A stretch of 64,000 nt of DNA from positions 2,542,001 through 2,606,000 of the forward strand of contig NZ_JAPJDC010000001.1 in the NCBI RefSeq assembly GCF_026241855.1. Reading direction: 5' to 3'. This DNA is from Curtobacterium flaccumfaciens pv. betae (lineage in GTDB: Bacteria; Actinomycetota; Actinomycetes; Actinomycetales; Microbacteriaceae). Positions within the stretch are counted from its first letter, which is position 1. The number at the start of each line of letters is the position of its first letter. Positions 26,663-35,103 of the stretch are shown piece by piece. The notes under the pieces are model-generated. The model saw nothing but the letters and a program-made list of their open reading frames with translations. It did no database searches and was not told the DNA's origin. The translations under genes were made by a program, and so were the position numbers.

Positions 26663-27399
26663 GAGGTCGGCTTGATGACGTACCCGACGCCGCGCACCGT
26701 GTGGATCATCGGGGTCTCACCGGCGTCGATCTTCTTGCGCAGGTAGGAGATGTAGATCTCGACGACCGACGACTTGCCGCCGAAGTCGTACGACCACACG
26801 CGGTCCAGGATCTGCGCCTTCGACAGCACGCGGCGGGGGTTCCGCATCAGGAAGCGGAGCAGCTCGAACTCGGTGGCGGTCAGTTCGATCGGACGGTCGG
26901 CGCGGTGCACCTCGTACGACTCCTCGTCGAGCACCAGGTCGCCGACCACGATGCGGGAGTCGCCGGCCTCGGAGATCGAGATCTGCGAGCGGCGGATGAG
27001 CCCACGCAGCCGCGCCACGACCTCCTCGAGGGAGAACGGCTTGGTGACGTAGTCGTCGCCGCCCGCGGTGAGCCCGGTCACGCGGTCCTCGACCGAGTCC
27101 TTCGCGGTGAGGAACAGCACCGGGGTGTCGTCGTTGTTCTGCCGCAGCCGGCTGAGCACCTGCAGCCCGTCGAGGTCCGGCATCATCACGTCGAGCACCA
27201 TCGCGTCGGGCTTGAACTCCCGCGCCGTCGTCAGGGCGTCCTGGCCGCCGTTCGCGCTCTTGACGTCCCAGCCCTCGTAGCGGAGCGCCATGGACAACAG
27301 GTCGGTGAGGCTGGCTTCGTCGTCGACGACCAGGATGCGCAACGGGGTTCCGTCGGCACGCGTGAGGCGCGGGGCTGCTGCGGGCTGGGAGATGGTCAC
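26659..27399 (-). CDS. OmpR-family response regulator
   Basis: This 246-residue protein has a receiver domain (ILVVDDEASLTDLL; phosphoacceptor Asp in VLDVMMPDLDG; Lys in VTKPFS) and a winged-helix DNA-binding domain (LTATEFELLRFLMRNPRRVL; YISYLRKKID). GTG 27399 is chosen because the receiver begins soon after and GATACT lies 7 nt upstream; the frame stays open to 27978 without homology. It resembles actinobacterial TrcR/MprA regulators and forms an operon with the kinase. The targets are unknown. Confidence 0.95.
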   Translation of the reverse strand: MTISQPAAAPRLTRADGTPLRILVVDDEASLTDLLSMALRYEGWDVKSANGGQDALTTAREFKPDAMVLDVMMPDLDGLQVLSRLRQNNDDTPVLFLTAKDSVEDRVTGLTAGGDDYVTKPFSLEEVVARLRGLIRRSQISISEAGDSRIVVGDLVLDEESYEVHRADRPIELTATEFELLRFLMRNPRRVLSKAQILDRVWSYDFGGKSSVVEIYISYLRKKIDAGETPMIHTVRGVGYVIKPTS

Positions 27400-27502
27400 G
27401 TCTTCGAGTATCGAGAAGTTCCTATGAGTCGTCTGCGGCACGGCCCAGTGCGTTCTGTGGATCGAGGACACGTCCACGTGTGCCGCTCCGTACGTTGGGA
27501 GC

Positions 27503-28537
27503 ATGTTGCGATCTGCAGCCTGGCCCCCGTCGGCCCGGCACCTGGACACCGCGCGGATCGAACGGACGACCGGGAGGCCCGGCTCGACACCGACGGACCG
27601 CCTCGCGGTCGCACGAGCGGTCGCCGCCACCACCCCACCCCTGTCCGCCGGGACGGCCGGCGGGTTCTTCGGCACGCTCGCCGCGGTCGCCGCGGCGGAC
27701 GTCGCCACCGCCCGCACCGTGGAACCGCACCTGGACGCGCTCGGGATCCTGGCACAGGCCGGGGTGGACGTCGCGGACGGCTCGACCTGGGGTGTCTTCG
27801 CCGCCGAGGGCCCGGGCCTCCGGCTCGATGCCGCGCCCCAGAACGACGGCACGGTCCTGCTGCACGGCACGAAGCCGTGGTGCTCGCTCGCCTCGACGCT
27901 CTCGCACGCCCTGGTCACCGCGCACCTGGGTGACGAGCGGGTCCTCGTCGCCGTGGACCTGCGACAGCCCGGCGTCACCGTTCACGACGACGCCTGGGTC
28001 GCACGCGGCATGCCGGACGTGCCGAGCGGACCGGTCGACTTCGACGGCGTCCGGGCACGACCCGTCGGCGATCCCGGTTGGTACCTCGGCCGTCCCGGCT
28101 TCGCCTGGGGCGGCATCGGCGTCGCGGCCTGCTGGTGGGGCGGTGCGGTCGGGCTCGCCCGGGTGCTCCGCGAGACCGCGGCCGCGCACCCGGAGTCCGA
28201 GCTGCTGCAGGCCGCCCTCGGCGCCACCGTGGCCGACCTCGCCGACGCCGAGGACGCCCTCGCCGACGCCGCCGCCCGGATCGACGGGTTCGACCAGGGT
28301 TCCGACGACACCGACTGGCGGTTGCTCGCCCAGACCGTCCGGTCTCGGGTGCGCCGATCGGTCGACGCCGTGCGTGAGCGGGTGGTCGCCACCATCGGCC
28401 CGGCTCCGCTGACCGCCGACCCCGCCGTCGCCGCGCGGGTCGCCGACCTCGAGCTCTACGTCCTGCAGGACCACGGCGCCCGCGACCTCGCCCGCATCGG
28501 CCGCATGGTGCTCGAGCGGGGCGGTGTCGCGTGGTGA
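27503..28537 (+). CDS. Acyl-CoA dehydrogenase-like protein
   Basis: The 344-residue protein has weak but recognisable acyl-CoA dehydrogenase features: an Ala-rich helical start, LDALGILAQAGV, a TWGVFAAE segment and a central beta region (GTKPWCSLASTLSHALVTA) at the FAD-contact position, with FAWGGIGVAACWWGG leading the C-terminal helices. It is slightly short for the family, and I cannot identify the catalytic glutamate. It would oxidise an acyl thioester with FAD. TACGTT (27491-27496) lies 6 nt before the ATG, so the transcript is probably leaderless. It overlaps the next gene and heads the three-gene operon. Confidence 0.72.
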   Translation: MLRSAAWPPSARHLDTARIERTTGRPGSTPTDRLAVARAVAATTPPLSAGTAGGFFGTLAAVAAADVATARTVEPHLDALGILAQAGVDVADGSTWGVFAAEGPGLRLDAAPQNDGTVLLHGTKPWCSLASTLSHALVTAHLGDERVLVAVDLRQPGVTVHDDAWVARGMPDVPSGPVDFDGVRARPVGDPGWYLGRPGFAWGGIGVAACWWGGAVGLARVLRETAAAHPESELLQAALGATVADLADAEDALADAAARIDGFDQGSDDTDWRLLAQTVRSRVRRSVDAVRERVVATIGPAPLTADPAVAARVADLELYVLQDHGARDLARIGRMVLERGGVAW

Positions 28538-29889
28538 GCTTCGACCACCGTGAGCCGGGCACCGACCCGGCGGCGTGGACGGGGTTCCTCGACGGCCTGG
28601 ACGCGCCGGCGATCGACCTGGCCGGCACCGGATCGGTGGTGGTCGTCGCGCCCCACGCCGACGACGAGACCCTCGGCGCCGGTGGGCTGATCGCGGCAGC
28701 TGCAGCGGCCGGCGTCCCCGTGCACGTGCTGCTGCTCACCCGCGGCGAGCGCTCCCACCCGGACTCCCCCACGACGACCCCGGAGGCGCTCGCCGCCGCC
28801 CGTGACGACGAGTTCGTGGCGGCCCTGCGCACCCTGCACCCCGACGTGACGTCGACCTCGGCGGGGATCCCGGACGGCGCGACCCGCGAACACCGAGACC
28901 GTGTCGTCGACACCCTCGACACGGTGCTCGCCGACGCCGCCCGCCCCGTGCTGCTCGTCGCGCCGTGGCGCGGGGACGGGCACCGCGACCACCGCATCGC
29001 CGGCGAGGTCGCCGAGGCCGCCGCGGCGAGCGCCGCCGACGTCGACCTGCTCGCGTACCCGGTCTGGGCCTGGCACTGGGACGACCCGGACCGCTCCGTC
29101 GCCCCGTGGGACGACGTCCGGGCCCTGTCGCTGCCCGACGACCTCGTCGCCCGGAAGCGTGCCGCCCTCGACGCCTACCCGTCGCAGACCCGGCCCCTGT
29201 CGCCCGCGCCGGGGGACGAGGCGATCGTCGACGACCGGCACGCCGCCCACCACCTGCGGACGACGGAGTGGTTCTTCGCGCCGGGGCCCGCCCCGTCGCG
29301 GTCTCGCGAGTCGTTCGACGCCCACTACGACCGGAAGCCCGAGGGGTGGGACTTCGACGGGTCCTGGTACGAGCAGCGCAAGCGTGCCGTGACGCTGGCG
29401 GCGCTCCCCCGCCCGCGCTACCGGTCGGCGCTCGAGCTCGGCTGTGCCACCGGGGTCCTGACGGCCGCCCTCGCCGAACGCGCGGACGACGTGCTCGGCA
29501 CCGACATCTCGGCGGCACCGCTGGAGCGTGCTGCCCGCCGTGCCCCGACCGCGCGGTTCGTGCAGGCGGCCCTGCCGGCGGAGTGGCCGGACGGGCGCTG
29601 GGACCTCGTGGTGATGTCCGAGGTCGGGTACTACCTGTCGCCCGCCGACCTCGACGCGACGATCGACCGTGTGCTCGGGTCGCTCGATGACGACGGCGTG
29701 CTCGTGGCCTGCCACTGGCGGCATCCCGACGACGAGGCCGTGTCGAGCGGTGACGCGGTGGACGCGCGGCTGACCGAACGGTGGCCGCGTCCCGCTCTGC
29801 TCCGGCACGTGGAGGAGGACTTCGTCCTGAGTGTCCTTCCCGGCCCGGCGGTCACCTCGGTGGCCCGGGCCGAGGGGATCATCCGGTGA
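28531..29889 (+). CDS. Fused PIG-L deacetylase and NodS-like SAM methyltransferase
   Basis: The 452-residue fusion has an N-terminal (about 30-250) PIG-L/LmbE domain with zinc motif PHADDETLGAGG and downstream HRDHR, as in GlcNAc de-N-acetylases. The C-terminal (about 260-440) class I methyltransferase has a SAM loop ALELGCATGVLTAAL, VLGTDIS and DLVVMSEVGYYL, preceded by WDFDGSWYEQRK, which resembles NodS N-methyltransferases. The pairing suggests removing an acetyl group and methylating the freed amine; this is inference. GTG 28531 or 28534 overlaps the previous stop, and the next gene overlaps its own stop. Confidence 0.85.
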   Translation: MVSFDHREPGTDPAAWTGFLDGLDAPAIDLAGTGSVVVVAPHADDETLGAGGLIAAAAAAGVPVHVLLLTRGERSHPDSPTTTPEALAAARDDEFVAALRTLHPDVTSTSAGIPDGATREHRDRVVDTLDTVLADAARPVLLVAPWRGDGHRDHRIAGEVAEAAAASAADVDLLAYPVWAWHWDDPDRSVAPWDDVRALSLPDDLVARKRAALDAYPSQTRPLSPAPGDEAIVDDRHAAHHLRTTEWFFAPGPAPSRSRESFDAHYDRKPEGWDFDGSWYEQRKRAVTLAALPRPRYRSALELGCATGVLTAALAERADDVLGTDISAAPLERAARRAPTARFVQAALPAEWPDGRWDLVVMSEVGYYLSPADLDATIDRVLGSLDDDGVLVACHWRHPDDEAVSSGDAVDARLTERWPRPALLRHVEEDFVLSVLPGPAVTSVARAEGIIR

Positions 29890-30596
29890 CGCGACCGGAA
29901 TCACGTGCACGCATCGACGTCGTCGTCCCCGCGCACGACGAGGCGGACCGGATCGCCGCGTGCCTCGATGCGCTCCTTGTGGCCGTCGACCGGCTCGCCG
30001 CGGAGCGACCCGGAGTCGACGCCGCCGTCACGGTGGTGCTCGACGGCTGCACGGACGGCACCGCTTCGGTGGTCGCGCGGTACCCGGTCGACGTCCTGAC
30101 CACGGACCGTGTCGGGGTCGGTCGGGCACGGACCATCGGGGCAACGCACGCCCTCCGTGCGCACGACGGCGACCCGGCGGCCCGGTGGCTCGCCCACACC
30201 GACGCCGATTCCCGGGTGCACGAACGGTGGCTCGTCCAGCAGTGCGACGCCCTGGCGTCCGGCGCGCAGGTGCTCGTCGGCGCCGTCGTCCCCGACCCGG
30301 ACGACCTGGCGCCCGCGGTGCTCGACCGCTGGACGCTGGCGCACCCGCCCGGTGCTGCCCTCGGCCACGTGCACGGCGCGAACCTCGGCGTGCTCGCCGC
30401 GGCGTACGTCAGCCTCGGCGGGTTCGACCCCGTGCCCGAGCACGAGGACGCGCGGCTGGTGGCCCGGGCGCGGGCGCTCGGCTTCCGGGTGGACGCCACC
30501 GTCGACCTGCCGGTGGTGACGAGCGGGCGTTTCGCCGGCCGGACCCCCGGCGGGTACGCGGAGCACCTGCGCCAGCGGTACGGCGACGTCGGCTGA
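29886..30596 (+). CDS. Family 2 glycosyltransferase
   Basis: This 236-residue GT-A fold protein has an N-terminal VVVPAHDEADRIAACLDAL, VLDGCTDGTASV, the metal-binding HTDADSRV (DxD) and a GANLGVLAAAYVSLGGFD acceptor segment. No membrane helix is evident, so it acts in the cytosol. It transfers a sugar from a nucleotide donor; donor and acceptor are unknown. GTG 29886 overlaps the stop of the deacetylase/methyltransferase gene (GTGA), which fixes it as the third gene of the operon. Confidence 0.85.
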   Translation: MTRPESRARIDVVVPAHDEADRIAACLDALLVAVDRLAAERPGVDAAVTVVLDGCTDGTASVVARYPVDVLTTDRVGVGRARTIGATHALRAHDGDPAARWLAHTDADSRVHERWLVQQCDALASGAQVLVGAVVPDPDDLAPAVLDRWTLAHPPGAALGHVHGANLGVLAAAYVSLGGFDPVPEHEDARLVARARALGFRVDATVDLPVVTSGRFAGRTPGGYAEHLRQRYGDVG

Positions 30597-30725
30597 TGCG
30601 CCCTTAGTCGCCTCATAGGTCCGCGATGGGCCGGTCATCGACAGCGTGCCTAGGTTCTCCTCCGTCGGCCCCGCCGCGTGCTCTGCGCGGCCGGTGACCC
30701 CAGCCGGCCACCACCGAGGAGAACC

Positions 30726-32261
30726 ATGTTCCTGACCTACCTCAGGCGCGAACTCACGAACCGCAAGAAGCAGACGGTCATCATCGCGATCGGGATGGCC
30801 CTGGCCATCGCCCTCGTGGTGATCGTGTCGTCGATCTCGGGTGGCGTGCAGGCAGCGCAGTCGAGCGTTCTGCAGTCCGTCTACGGCGTCGGCACCGACA
30901 TCACCGTCACCAAGACCGCGACGGCGTCGACGAACGGCGGGCGTCCGAGCTTCGACTTCGGCAGTCAGGGCGACAGCGACGACGACAGCGGTTCGACCAA
31001 CCTGTCGCAGTCGCGGCTCGCGGTCGCGCGCGGCACGAGCACACTGGACGCCGCGAACCTGTCCACGATCACGAGCACCGACGGCGTCAAGGCCGCGACC
31101 GGTGTGCTGACCCTCGAGAACAGCACGTTCTCCGGCCAGGTCCAGCAGCAGTCGACCGACGACAGCAGCAGCGACTCCAGCAGCGACAGCACGACCCAGC
31201 AGGGTCCGCCGAGCGGGGACACCGGCGGTGGCGGCGGGTTCGGCGGTGGGTCGTTCAGCGTCGACTCGTTCACGGTGACCGGCATCCCGGTGTCCGGCGC
31301 GACGGTCGGTCCGCTCACGAGCACCGAGCTCACGAAGGGGCGCACCTTCGCCGCGAAGGACGCGGGCAAGGACGTCGTCGTGCTCGATGCGTCGTACGCG
31401 AAGAGCGAGTCGAAGGCGGTCGGCGACACCGTCGACATCGGCGGCACGGACTTCACCGTCATCGGCATCGTCAGCTCCACCGGCTCGGCCTCGACCACGG
31501 GCTCGAACACCTACATCCCGCTCGACACCGCGCAGGCGCTGGCCGACCTCGACGGCAAGGTCACCTCGATCTACGTCTCCGCCGAGTCGTCGTCGGACGT
31601 CAGCACCATCAAGTCCGCACTGCAGGCGAAGCTGACGAGCGCCACCGTCTCCACCGAGGCCGACCTGGCATCGAGCGTGTCCGGGTCGCTCAGCACCGCG
31701 TCGAGCCTGGTCTCGAACCTCGGCAAGTGGCTGTCGATCGTCGTGCTCGCCGCGGCGTTCCTCATCGCGATCCTCTTCACGATCTCCGGCGTGACCCGCC
31801 GCACCCGCGAGTTCGGGACCCTCAAGGCGATCGGCTGGTCGAACGGCCGCATCACCCGACAGGTGGCCGGCGAGTCCCTGGTGCAGGGCCTGATCGGCGG
31901 CGTGCTCGGCGCCGCGGCCGGCCTGATCGGCATCCTCGTCGTGAACGTCATCAGTCCGACGATCTCGGCGAGCGCCTCGAGCACGACCGGCGGGGGTGCC
32001 GGTGGCGGTGGTGGCATGCCCGGCGGCGCAGCGACCGCGGCCGCGGGCAGCGGCACGACGGGCGGTGCACCGGCCGGGGGCTTCGGCGGCGGCGCGAGCA
32101 CGGCGTCGACGACCGACGTGGTCCTGCACGCCCCGGTGACCGTCGAGATCATCCTGCTGGCGATCGGCCTCGCGATCCTCGGCGGCCTCATCGCCGGCGC
32201 GCTCGGCGGCTGGCGGGCGAGCCGGCTCCGTCCGGCCGAGGCGCTCCGGAGCGTGGCCTGA
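30726..32261 (+). CDS. MacB-like ABC transporter permease
   Basis: The 511-residue protein has an N-terminal TM helix (about 17-40), a large extracytoplasmic MacB-type periplasmic core domain and three C-terminal helices with the FtsX fold (LSIVVLAAAFLIAILFTISG, then RRTREFGTLKAIGW, the coupling-helix region). Two Ser/Asp/Gly-rich disordered stretches interrupt it (about 145-180 and 415-460). GAGGAG precedes ATG 30726. It works with the ATPase that overlaps its stop codon and likely exports a peptide or lipid-like substrate, or acts mechanically. Confidence 0.9.
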   Translation: MFLTYLRRELTNRKKQTVIIAIGMALAIALVVIVSSISGGVQAAQSSVLQSVYGVGTDITVTKTATASTNGGRPSFDFGSQGDSDDDSGSTNLSQSRLAVARGTSTLDAANLSTITSTDGVKAATGVLTLENSTFSGQVQQQSTDDSSSDSSSDSTTQQGPPSGDTGGGGGFGGGSFSVDSFTVTGIPVSGATVGPLTSTELTKGRTFAAKDAGKDVVVLDASYAKSESKAVGDTVDIGGTDFTVIGIVSSTGSASTTGSNTYIPLDTAQALADLDGKVTSIYVSAESSSDVSTIKSALQAKLTSATVSTEADLASSVSGSLSTASSLVSNLGKWLSIVVLAAAFLIAILFTISGVTRRTREFGTLKAIGWSNGRITRQVAGESLVQGLIGGVLGAAAGLIGILVVNVISPTISASASSTTGGGAGGGGGMPGGAATAAAGSGTTGGAPAGGFGGGASTASTTDVVLHAPVTVEIILLAIGLAILGGLIAGALGGWRASRLRPAEALRSVA

Positions 32262-33040
32262 TGCCGGGCCGCACCGACACGACCGAACCGACGACAGGAG
32301 CAACCGTGACCAGCACCGACACCGCGACCGGCGAGGCGGAGGCGAGCCGTGCCTCCAGTCCGATGTACCGGCTGACGAACGTCAGCAAGACCTACAAGCA
32401 GAAGAACCGGACCGTCACCGCCCTGACGAACGTCCACCTGACGATCCCGCAGGGGCAGCTCGTGGCCGTCCAGGGGCCGACCGGCGGCGGGAAGTCGACG
32501 CTGCTGCAGATGCTCGGAGCACTCGACCGGCCGAGTGCCGGGTCGATCCACCTCGGTGGCGACCGCGACGTGGCGAAGCTCGGCGACGGCGCACTGACCG
32601 ACCTGCGGGCGACCGAGATCGGCTTCGTGTTCCAGAGCTTCAACCTGATCCCGACGCTGACGGCGCTCGAGAACGTCGAGACGGCGTTCGCGGGGTCGCT
32701 CGCGAACCGGTCCCGGAGCGAGGTCCGCGAGCGTGCGGTCGCTGCCCTCCGCGAGGTCGGACTGGGTGAGCGGATGGAACACCTGCCGGCCGAGCTGTCC
32801 GGCGGACAGCAGCAGCGCGTGGCGATCGCCCGGGCGCTGGTGAAGAACCCGAGCGTGCTGCTCGCCGACGAGCCGACGGGTGCGCTCGACGAGTCGACCC
32901 GCGACGAGATCATGGCGCTCATCGAGAAGCAGTGGCGGGAGCGCGGCCTGACCGTCGTCATCGTCACGCACGACTCGTGGGTCGCGAAGCGTGCCGAGCG
33001 TCGCCTGCACATCAAGCAGGGGCAGGTCCGCGAGGTCTAG
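32261..33040 (+). CDS. ABC transporter ATP-binding protein (MacB/LolD type)
   Basis: The 259-residue ATPase has Walker A GPTGGGKST, Q-loop FVFQSFNLIPTLTALENV, signature LSGGQQQRVAIARAL and Walker B LLADEPTGALD, the LolD/MacB subgroup pattern. ATG 32261 overlaps the permease stop (TGATG) with GGAG 9 nt upstream. GTG 32306, with AGGAG 7 nt upstream, is an equally plausible start and would remove a low-complexity Thr-rich leader of 15 residues. It forms an exporter with the upstream permease. Confidence 0.93.
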   Translation: MPGRTDTTEPTTGATVTSTDTATGEAEASRASSPMYRLTNVSKTYKQKNRTVTALTNVHLTIPQGQLVAVQGPTGGGKSTLLQMLGALDRPSAGSIHLGGDRDVAKLGDGALTDLRATEIGFVFQSFNLIPTLTALENVETAFAGSLANRSRSEVRERAVAALREVGLGERMEHLPAELSGGQQQRVAIARALVKNPSVLLADEPTGALDESTRDEIMALIEKQWRERGLTVVIVTHDSWVAKRAERRLHIKQGQVREV

Positions 33041-33080
33041 CGGGGCGGCGGGGCGGCGGGCGGCGGGGTGTCCGTCCGCG

Positions 33081-33140
33081 TTTCGCGCTGCGCGACAGTC
33101 CACGCGTCCGGCGGCGCGTGGACTGTCGCTCAGCGTGTGA
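33081..33140. repeat. Palindromic repeat, copy C
   Basis: CGACAGTCCACGCG and CGCGTGGACTGTCG form a perfect 14-bp stem with an 8-nt loop. The outer CGCGCTG and CAGCGTG match the outer arms of copies A and B with one mismatch. It lies between convergent genes, 41 nt after the ABC ATPase stop codon. Confidence 0.85.
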
Positions 33141-33175
33141 GGACGCCGCCGCCCCCGGCGCCGCAGACGCCGCCG

Positions 33176-34123
33176 CTACCCGGCCACCGGGTAGTCGCAG
33201 TACGCGAACCACGCCGAGTCCGGGGCCCACGGCGGCACGTTGACCGTCCCCTGCCCGCCGTCGAGGGCCACCAGGGTCTCGGGCCGGACCGCGATCCGTG
33301 CGCCGCGGACGAGCGAACCCGGCAGCAGCCGGAGTTCGACGCGGTGGTCCGCCGGGTGGCCCTGCACGCCGGGCTCGTACGACAGGTAGAGCAGGTGCGC
33401 GCCGTCCGGCGACAGGTGCGGGAACCAGTTCACCCGGTCGTCGTTCGTCAGGCGGACCGGGCTGTCGTGCCCGGGCCAGCGCACCGCCAGCTGCGCGGTG
33501 CCGGGGGTGAACCGCTCCGTGTTCCAGAGCAGGATCCCGCCGGCCGGACTGATGGCGCAGCCGTCATCGGGGTGCTCGTCCCGCGTGACGAACGTCGGAT
33601 CGCCCGTCTCGGGGTCGACCATCGCGACGTCGGTCGTCCAGACGCCGTCCTCGGACAGCTCCCCCACGATCGCGGCGAGGGCGCTGCCGTCGGGGGCGAT
33701 GCCGTGCAGGTAGAACTTCCGCTTGGTGGGCAGGGCGGACGCGACGTTGGTGATCCGGGTTGCGGGGCCGCCCTCGGGCAGCGGGACGCGGTAGAGCTCG
33801 CCGTCGCGGGCGCTCACCACGATGGAGCTGCCGGACGGCTCGAGCACGTGGTCGTTGTTGATCTCGTCGACGCCGTCCATCGGCACCGGCACGAGCGCGG
33901 TCTCGTCGAGGACGGTGCCGCTGTCGGCCGACGGCAGCCGCAGCAGCCACAGGTCGCCGTCGCCGTTGAGCACCAGGGTCTCGGCGTCCAGGACGTTCGG
34001 TGCCTCGACGAGCACCGTGGCCGACTCGAACACGAGCCGCGAGGTGCGGGACTCGACGCCGTACACGTGCACGCGGCTGGTCTGTCCGGGCAGCAGCTGC
34101 CGCCCTCGGGTCTCGTCGCTCAT
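33176..34123 (-). CDS. TolB-like beta-propeller protein, cytoplasmic
   Basis: The 315-residue protein has repeated beta-propeller blades of the TolB/PD40 type: VNWFPHLSPDGAHLLYLSYE, DDGCAISPAGGILLWNTE, and SIVVSARDGELYRVPLPEGG. There is no signal peptide, so it is probably cytoplasmic. Similar proteins in soil and plant bacteria are annotated only as TolB family proteins, and no enzymatic motif is visible. CAGGAT lies 6 nt before the ATG, consistent with a leaderless message. It is not obviously linked to either neighbour. Confidence 0.8.
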   Translation of the reverse strand: MSDETRGRQLLPGQTSRVHVYGVESRTSRLVFESATVLVEAPNVLDAETLVLNGDGDLWLLRLPSADSGTVLDETALVPVPMDGVDEINNDHVLEPSGSSIVVSARDGELYRVPLPEGGPATRITNVASALPTKRKFYLHGIAPDGSALAAIVGELSEDGVWTTDVAMVDPETGDPTFVTRDEHPDDGCAISPAGGILLWNTERFTPGTAQLAVRWPGHDSPVRLTNDDRVNWFPHLSPDGAHLLYLSYEPGVQGHPADHRVELRLLPGSLVRGARIAVRPETLVALDGGQGTVNVPPWAPDSAWFAYCDYPVAG

Positions 34124-34179
34124 GGTTCCATCCTGTCGGTCGTCGGGTGGTCGGGGTCGGTGGGGTCGGTGGGGAACGG

Positions 34180-34247
34180 CAAAACACCGGTGTTCACGCT
34201 GCGCACCGCGTCATGCGGGGGCGTCGAGCGCGAACACCGGTGTTTTG
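34180..34247. repeat. Inverted repeat with self-palindromic arms
   Basis: CAAAACACCGGTGTTC and GAACACCGGTGTTTTG are 16-bp perfect inverted arms around a 36-nt centre containing CGCTGCGC and GAGCGCG. Each arm holds the 12-bp palindrome AACACCGGTGTT. It lies between the TolB-like gene and the end of the sugar transport operon, and could be a terminator for the operon or a protein-binding site. Confidence 0.7.
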
Positions 34248-34263
34248 CGGAAGGGGCGACCGC

Positions 34264-35103
34264 CTACTTCACGGCACCGGCGGTCAGGCCGGCGACGAAC
34301 TGGCGCTGGACCACGAGGAACGCGGCCACGACCGGGATCGACACGACGAGCGACGCCGCCATGACCTGGTTCCAGTACACGTTCGTCTGCGTCGAGTACT
34401 GCTGCAGACCGACCGCCAGGGTCGAACCGAGGCCGTTCGTCATGACCGAGGCGAAGAGGACCTCACCCCAGGCCGTCATGAACGAGTAGATCCCGACCGC
34501 CACCAGACCCGGGCGGGCCGACGGCAGGATGACCCGGAACAGCGCACCCATCGGGCCCGAACCGTCGACCATCGCGGCCTCGTCGAGCTCGCGCGGGATG
34601 GTCTCGAAGTACCCGGCCAGCATCCAGATCGAGAACGGCAGCGTGAAGGTCAGGTACGTGATGATCAGGCCGAGCCACGAGCCGACGAGCTGGATGCCCA
34701 GGGTGTTGCCGAGGTTCGTGAAGATCAGGAACAGCGGCAGCAGGAACAGCACGCCGGGGAACATCTGCGTGGAGAGCACCGCGGTGGTGAAGGTGCTCTT
34801 GCCCTTGAAGTTCCAGCGCGAGACACCGTAGGCGGCGAACGTCGCGATGATCAGCGAGAACACCGTCGCCACCGTGCAGACCACGAGCGAGTTGATGAAG
34901 TACCGGCCGAGCGGCACCGTCGACCACATGTCGATGAACGGCTGGAAGGTGATCCTCGACGGGATCCACGTGAAGTTGTCCTGCACGTCGCCGAGGGGCT
35001 TGATGGCCGTGGTGATCATCACGTAGAGCGGCACGACCGTGAACAGCGTCAGGACGACCAGGGTGATGATCTTGAAGGACTTGGCGCCAGTTGTCTCACG
35101 CAC
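34264..35103 (-). CDS. Sugar ABC transporter permease, MalG type
   Basis: This 279-residue protein has six transmembrane helices and the EAA coupling motif ELDEAAMVDGSGPMGALFRV near residue 170. It is typical of the carbohydrate uptake transporter-1 (CUT1) second permease. It overlaps the first permease gene by 8 nt. No ATPase gene is present in the operon, so a shared MsiK-like ATPase elsewhere is expected. The substrate is a sugar or oligosaccharide, identity unknown. Confidence 0.92.
   Translation of the reverse strand: MRETTGAKSFKIITLVVLTLFTVVPLYVMITTAIKPLGDVQDNFTWIPSRITFQPFIDMWSTVPLGRYFINSLVVCTVATVFSLIIATFAAYGVSRWNFKGKSTFTTAVLSTQMFPGVLFLLPLFLIFTNLGNTLGIQLVGSWLGLIITYLTFTLPFSIWMLAGYFETIPRELDEAAMVDGSGPMGALFRVILPSARPGLVAVGIYSFMTAWGEVLFASVMTNGLGSTLAVGLQQYSTQTNVYWNQVMAASLVVSIPVVAAFLVVQRQFVAGLTAGAVK

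Noticed and set aside
29901..32303. 800-codon minus-strand frame across the glycosyltransferase and MacB-like genes
   Set aside because: It runs antisense to two genes with intact GT-A and FtsX motifs and crosses their promoter.
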